In this document: piece by piece, positions 61,107 to 64,000 of the stretch
Layout of the letters: every line of letters begins with the position of its first letter
How positions within the stretch are numbered: position 1 is the stretch's first letter
Assembly: GCF_001612615.1 (NCBI RefSeq)
Contig: NZ_BDAU01000040.1
Span: forward strand, 1 to 64,000
DNA: 64,000 bases
From: Nocardia amikacinitolerans NBRC 108937
GTDB taxonomy: Bacteria > Actinomycetota > Actinomycetes > Mycobacteriales > Mycobacteriaceae
Reading direction: 5' to 3'
The notes under the pieces: generated by a model
Database searches by the model: none
What the model was told of the DNA's origin: nothing
Seen by the model: only the letters and a program-made list of their open reading frames with translations
Translations under genes and position numbers: made by a program

Positions 61107-62198
61107 ATGACAACCGCAGCCGACGTCGACGCGCGGCATTCCGATCTCGACGACCAGCGCACCCTCTCCGTGAGCCCGTTACGCTCGCCCGCCGAGGTGC
61201 GCATGGTGCACCCGATCAGCGATCCGCTGGCCGACACCGTCCGCGCGGGCCGCAAGGCCACGGTGGACGTGCTCGACGGCGCCGACGACCGCCTGATGGT
61301 GATCGTCGGACCGTGCTCCGTGCACGACCCCGCGGCGGCGCTGGACTACGCGCGCAGGCTGGCCGAGAAGGCCGCCGAGCTGAGCGACCGGCTGCACGTG
61401 GTGATGCGGGTCTACTTCGAGAAGCCGCGCACCAGCCTTGGCTGGAAGGGCCTGATCAACGACCCGCACCTGGACGGCTCGTTCGACGTCAACACCGGTC
61501 TCGGCATCGGCCGCAAGGTGCTCGTCGACATCACCGCCCTCGGCCTGCCGGTGGCCTGTGAGTTCCTCGACCCGATCACCCCGCAGTACATCGCGGACCT
61601 GGTCTCCTACGGCGCGATCGGCGCGCGCACCGCGGCAAGCCAGGTGCACCGTCAGCTGAGCAGCGCGCTGTCCATGCCGGTCGGCATCAAGAACGGCACC
61701 GACGGCGACGTGCAGGTGGCCGTGGACGGCGTGCGCGCCGCGGCGGCCAGCCACGTCTTCCCCGGCACCGACCTCGACGGTCGCTCCGCGCTGATCCGCA
61801 CAACCGGCAACCCGGACTGCCACGTGATCCTGCGCGGCGGAAGCACCGGCCCGAACTTCGACGCGGCCTCCGTCGCCGAGGCCTGCCTGCGCCTGGAGAA
61901 AGCGGGTCTGCCGGAGCGCATCGTGGTGGACGCCAGCCACGGCAACAGCAACAAGGACCACAACAAGCAGGTCGACGTGGTCACCGACATCGCCGAGCGC
62001 ATCGCGGGCGGCGAGCGCAGCGTCGTCGGCGTGATGCTGGAGAGCTTCCTGGTCGCGGGTCGTCAGGACCTCACCCTCGGCCGCGCCGCGGACCTCACCT
62101 ACGGCCAGTCCATCACCGACGCCTGCATCGACTGGTCCACCACCGCGGCCCAGCTGGACCGCCTCGCCGACGCCGTCGCCCAGCGCCGCGCGAGCTGA
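61107..62198 (+). CDS. aroG: 3-Deoxy-7-phosphoheptulonate (DAHP) synthase, class I
   Basis: The protein is 363 residues; the ATG at 61107 follows AAAGGA. It condenses phosphoenolpyruvate and erythrose-4-phosphate, the first shikimate step. Motifs: IVGPCSVHDPAAALDYA, RVYFEKPRTSLGWKG, SALSMPVGIKNGTDG and VDASHGNSNKDHNKQ. It is the class I alpha type known from enteric bacteria rather than the plant-like class II. A leader peptide and hairpin suggest aromatic attenuation. Chorismate made downstream also feeds the salicylate synthase gene 8 kb away. Confidence 0.93.
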   Translation: MTTAADVDARHSDLDDQRTLSVSPLRSPAEVRMVHPISDPLADTVRAGRKATVDVLDGADDRLMVIVGPCSVHDPAAALDYARRLAEKAAELSDRLHVVMRVYFEKPRTSLGWKGLINDPHLDGSFDVNTGLGIGRKVLVDITALGLPVACEFLDPITPQYIADLVSYGAIGARTAASQVHRQLSSALSMPVGIKNGTDGDVQVAVDGVRAAAASHVFPGTDLDGRSALIRTTGNPDCHVILRGGSTGPNFDAASVAEACLRLEKAGLPERIVVDASHGNSNKDHNKQVDVVTDIAERIAGGERSVVGVMLESFLVAGRQDLTLGRAADLTYGQSITDACIDWSTTAAQLDRLADAVAQRRAS

Positions 62199-62199
62199 C

Positions 62200-62261
62200 A
62201 CACATCCTTTCGACGCCTCACAGAGCCGGTGAGCCTGTGAGGCGTGTGAAAGGTGTGTGCA
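62200..62261 (+). terminator. Terminator after aroG
   Basis: ACACATCCTTTCGACGCCTC and its imperfect complement GAGGCGTGTGAAAGGTGTGT form a long stem with a few mismatches around a 16-base loop. It starts at the aroG stop. Confidence 0.75.
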
Positions 62262-62373
62262 ACATGCCTCAGCGGCGGGACCGGTTACCCCATCAGCCCT
62301 GCCTGTGACGACGACAATGCGGGCGTCGCACCTGACGACCACGTCCAGCGCGGTCAAGGTTCCGGTCGACGCT

Positions 62374-63297
62374 CTACTTCGGTTGCGGGGTCAGGATTGT
62401 GCGCAGCCAGTCGAGGGTGTGGTGTAACCCATCGTGCAGCGGGGTGGTGGGTTGCCAGCCGAGGAGTGTTCGGGTGCGGGCGAGATTCGGGTGGGCTGTC
62501 GCGTACTTGGCGGCAGCCGGAACGACCTCGATCCAGCCGCTGCCAGCGAGTGCTACTGCGGTGCGGGCGAATTCGGTGGTGTCGATCGGGCGCGGTCCGC
62601 CTACGTCGACCGGCAGGAATGTGGCGCTGTCGAGCATGGCGATGATGGCCTCGATCGCGTCGGCGACGTAGACGAACGAGCGCGCGTCGCCCTCGCTGAT
62701 CTGGATTGTTTGGTCGCGCAGCGCGGCCGCGCAGATCGTCGCGGTGACGCGGTCGCCTGGCCACAGGTGCGGCCCGTACGCCTCGAACAGTCGGACGATG
62801 CCGACGTTCGCGCCACGGTAGTGGCGGGCGGCGGCTTCGGCGACGTATTCGCTCGCGTCGTGTGCGTCGAAACCGGCTGCCTGAGAACCGTTTGCGATGT
62901 GCGGCCAGCTGCGGTGCGGGGCTTGCGGGGTGTCGGGGAGGCCGACGGCGACGACGATGCGTGCGCCGTGTCGAGCAGCCTCATCGAGTGCGGCGAGGGT
63001 GCCGGTGGACGCCGCCCGCAGCGTCTCGATCGGCCGCCCGGCGGTGGCTGCCGGGCTGCCGGTGCGCGCGAGGTGCGCGATGTGGGTGACGCCGACGAGG
63101 TCGGTGAACGATCCCGCCGCCGCGGTGTCCGCGATGCGGAGGGCGAATCGCGGGTGTGCCGTGAGTCTTTCGACGGCGGCGCGGCGACCGGTGCTCAGGT
63201 TGTCGATGGCGGTGACCCTGTCTCCGCGCTCGAGCAGCGCACGGCACAGGTGCGAGCCCAGGAAGCCCGCGCCGCCGGTGACAACGACATGGTTCAC
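62374..63297 (-). CDS. Extended SDR / NAD-dependent epimerase-like protein
   Basis: The protein is 307 residues. The Rossmann motif is VTGGAGFLGSHLCRALLE at the start, with DNLSTGRR and VRLFEAYGPHLWPGD as in UDP-sugar epimerases and decarboxylases. The usual Ser and YxxxK of the active site are not found: the tyrosine region reads SEYVAEAAARHY, with Ala in place of Lys, and the Ser site reads VAVGLPDTPQ. NAD binding seems intact but catalysis is doubtful. It is last in an overlapping minus-strand operon. Confidence 0.85.
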   Translation of the reverse strand: MNHVVVTGGAGFLGSHLCRALLERGDRVTAIDNLSTGRRAAVERLTAHPRFALRIADTAAAGSFTDLVGVTHIAHLARTGSPAATAGRPIETLRAASTGTLAALDEAARHGARIVVAVGLPDTPQAPHRSWPHIANGSQAAGFDAHDASEYVAEAAARHYRGANVGIVRLFEAYGPHLWPGDRVTATICAAALRDQTIQISEGDARSFVYVADAIEAIIAMLDSATFLPVDVGGPRPIDTTEFARTAVALAGSGWIEVVPAAAKYATAHPNLARTRTLLGWQPTTPLHDGLHHTLDWLRTILTPQPK

Positions 63298-63638
63298 GAC
63301 GGCAGCTCCCAGGGGCGGCGTCCGCGCGCGGAATCGGGTGTGATGCGACCGGCGGCGACCAGCGTGGCGAACGCGGCCCGTTTACGGGCGCAGTCGTGCT
63401 CGCGGTGCTCGCGCATCGCGCGGTGGGCGTGTTCGACCGTCAGCGGAGGGCGTGGCAGGTCGCAGGTCCATGCCTGCGGTAACGGGAACGAGGACGTCCG
63501 GTGTGCCCGGACCTGCCGATGCGCGGGTGCCGGGCGCGGTGGCCGCTCGACCGGCCACAGGCACCCGAGGACGGTCACCGCGATCAGGCAACCGGCCAGG
63601 ACCGCCATGGTGCTCGACACGATATGCCATGCGTTCAT
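63294..63638 (-). CDS. Small membrane protein with HxxMxxH/C-type domain, paralogue A
   Basis: The protein is 114 residues. An N-terminal helix (TMAVLAGCLIAVTVLGCLW) is followed by a Pro/Arg-rich stretch. Then comes a domain AHRAMREHREHDCARKRAAF and ATLVAAGRITPDSAR. The domain is clearly homologous to part of the next gene. Its stop overlaps the epimerase start (ATGA). I do not recognise the family. Confidence 0.75.
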   Translation of the reverse strand: MNAWHIVSSTMAVLAGCLIAVTVLGCLWPVERPPRPAPAHRQVRAHRTSSFPLPQAWTCDLPRPPLTVEHAHRAMREHREHDCARKRAAFATLVAAGRITPDSARGRRPWELPS

Positions 63639-63961
63639 CGTTCGGTTCCCTCCTCTTGGCGTCCGTCGCCGTCTCGCGTCAATCCATCGAGAACATCGAA
63701 CAGAGACACGAGTTCGGCCGCGCCACAGGGTGATTCCGGTCGCGCGAGAGGAAATGCGACACCTCGCCGATAGGCGCGTTGACGCGGGCTCAGTGCTTGC
63801 GGTGCGATCCGCCCGGACGCGACGAGTGTGTAGTACGCGACCCACTTCCAGGCGCAATACTCGATCCGGCACGCGCGGTGCCGTTGCATCTGCCGATGTG
63901 CCAGCTCGATATCGGCGCTCGCGCAGATGGTGGGCGGGGTGAAGATCTGCTGATCGTTCAT
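63635..63961 (-). CDS. Small soluble protein with HxxMxxH/C-type domain, paralogue B
   Basis: The protein is 108 residues with no membrane helix. Residues about 20-60 read AHRQMQRHRACRIEYCAWKW then VAYYTLVASGRIAPQAL. These align with the neighbour: both keep H-x2-M-x2-H-x-x, a Cys, Lys/Arg, Ala and LVA-x-GRI-x-P. It overlaps the neighbour by ATGA. The start at 63961 overlaps the stop of an upstream gene. The function is unknown. Confidence 0.75.
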   Translation of the reverse strand: MNDQQIFTPPTICASADIELAHRQMQRHRACRIEYCAWKWVAYYTLVASGRIAPQALSPRQRAYRRGVAFPLARPESPCGAAELVSLFDVLDGLTRDGDGRQEEGTER

Positions 63962-64000
63962 CGCGTGGCTCCAGCGCTGGACCGCACGCCGAGCGCGTCG
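63958..64000 (-). CDS. C-terminal end of an upstream gene (partial)
   Basis: In the minus-strand frame ending TGA at 63958-63960 the visible residues are DALGVRSSAGATR. That stop overlaps the next start (ATGA), the same pattern as the other two junctions of this operon. Only 13 residues are visible, so the family cannot be named. Confidence 0.45.
   Translation of the reverse strand, partial: DALGVRSSAGATR

Overview
The window is about 68% GC chromosomal DNA from a mycolic-acid actinobacterium, most probably Nocardia. Reasons: the gene order follows the Mycobacterium tuberculosis Rv0808-Rv0824c block (purF, purM, DUF3073, ygfZ-like, pabC-like, a nitrobindin-fold protein, sseC, cysA2, thioredoxin, lmeA, glnR, mshD, pstB, phoU, a LytR-CpsA-Psr protein, dusB, desA1); there is a mycothiol synthase gene; and salicylate-siderophore genes (mbtI/mbtA/mbtB types, nocobactin/mycobactin chemistry) carry IdeR-type iron boxes. 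Family names come from recognisable motifs and remembered homologues, not from a database search.

Layout. 0-12 kb: a DUF3533 membrane protein, purF, a four-gene peptide-type ABC transporter inserted between purF and purM, then purM. 12-24 kb: DUF3073; a minus-strand ygfZ-MOSC-asparaginase group; pabC; the cydABDC operon; a Uma2-family nuclease-like gene. 24-31 kb: a sulfur/redox block (nitrobindin-like protein, a 31-residue membrane peptide, sseC, cysA2, DUF4395, thioredoxin), lmeA, glnR and mshD. 31-43 kb: pstSCAB, a small secreted protein, an IS30 remnant, phoU, an LCP ligase, dusB, an SDR, an Mce-associated-like membrane protein and desA1. 44-46.6 kb: tRNA-Lys, a gamma-butyrolactone-receptor-like TetR regulator, tRNA-Glu, tRNA-Asp and tRNA-Phe. 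46.8-52 kb: a polyprenyl-phosphate mannose synthase, a DUF6069 membrane protein and two glycerolipid acyltransferases (HAD-PlsC and PlsB). 52-62 kb: salicylate synthase, salicyl-AMP ligase, a one-module NRPS, an SDR, an AhpD-like protein and DAHP synthase. 62-64 kb: a minus-strand overlapping operon with a sugar-epimerase-like protein lacking its usual catalytic Lys and two small paralogous proteins of unknown function, running off the window.

How the parts fit. aroG makes the first shikimate intermediate that leads to chorismate, which feeds both aromatic amino acids and salicylate for the siderophore genes next door. sseC/cysA2/DUF4395/thioredoxin form a sulfur-handling unit. pstSCAB and phoU handle phosphate uptake and signalling. 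cydABDC builds the bd oxidase and the exporter it needs. desA1, the acyltransferases, lmeA, the mannosyltransferase and the LCP protein all serve the lipid-rich envelope.

The most interesting non-annotated signals are two short leader peptides. One is a poly-cysteine uORF upstream of the DUF4395-cysA2-sseC genes. The other is a Tyr-Phe-Trp-Phe uORF with an attenuator-like hairpin upstream of aroG. Other signals of note: an ECF41-type promoter before the AhpD-like gene with no sigma factor beside it; minisatellites in coding and intergenic DNA; a dispersed repeat that supplies gene boundaries at two loci; and the pair of paralogous His/Cys-containing small proteins at the right edge.
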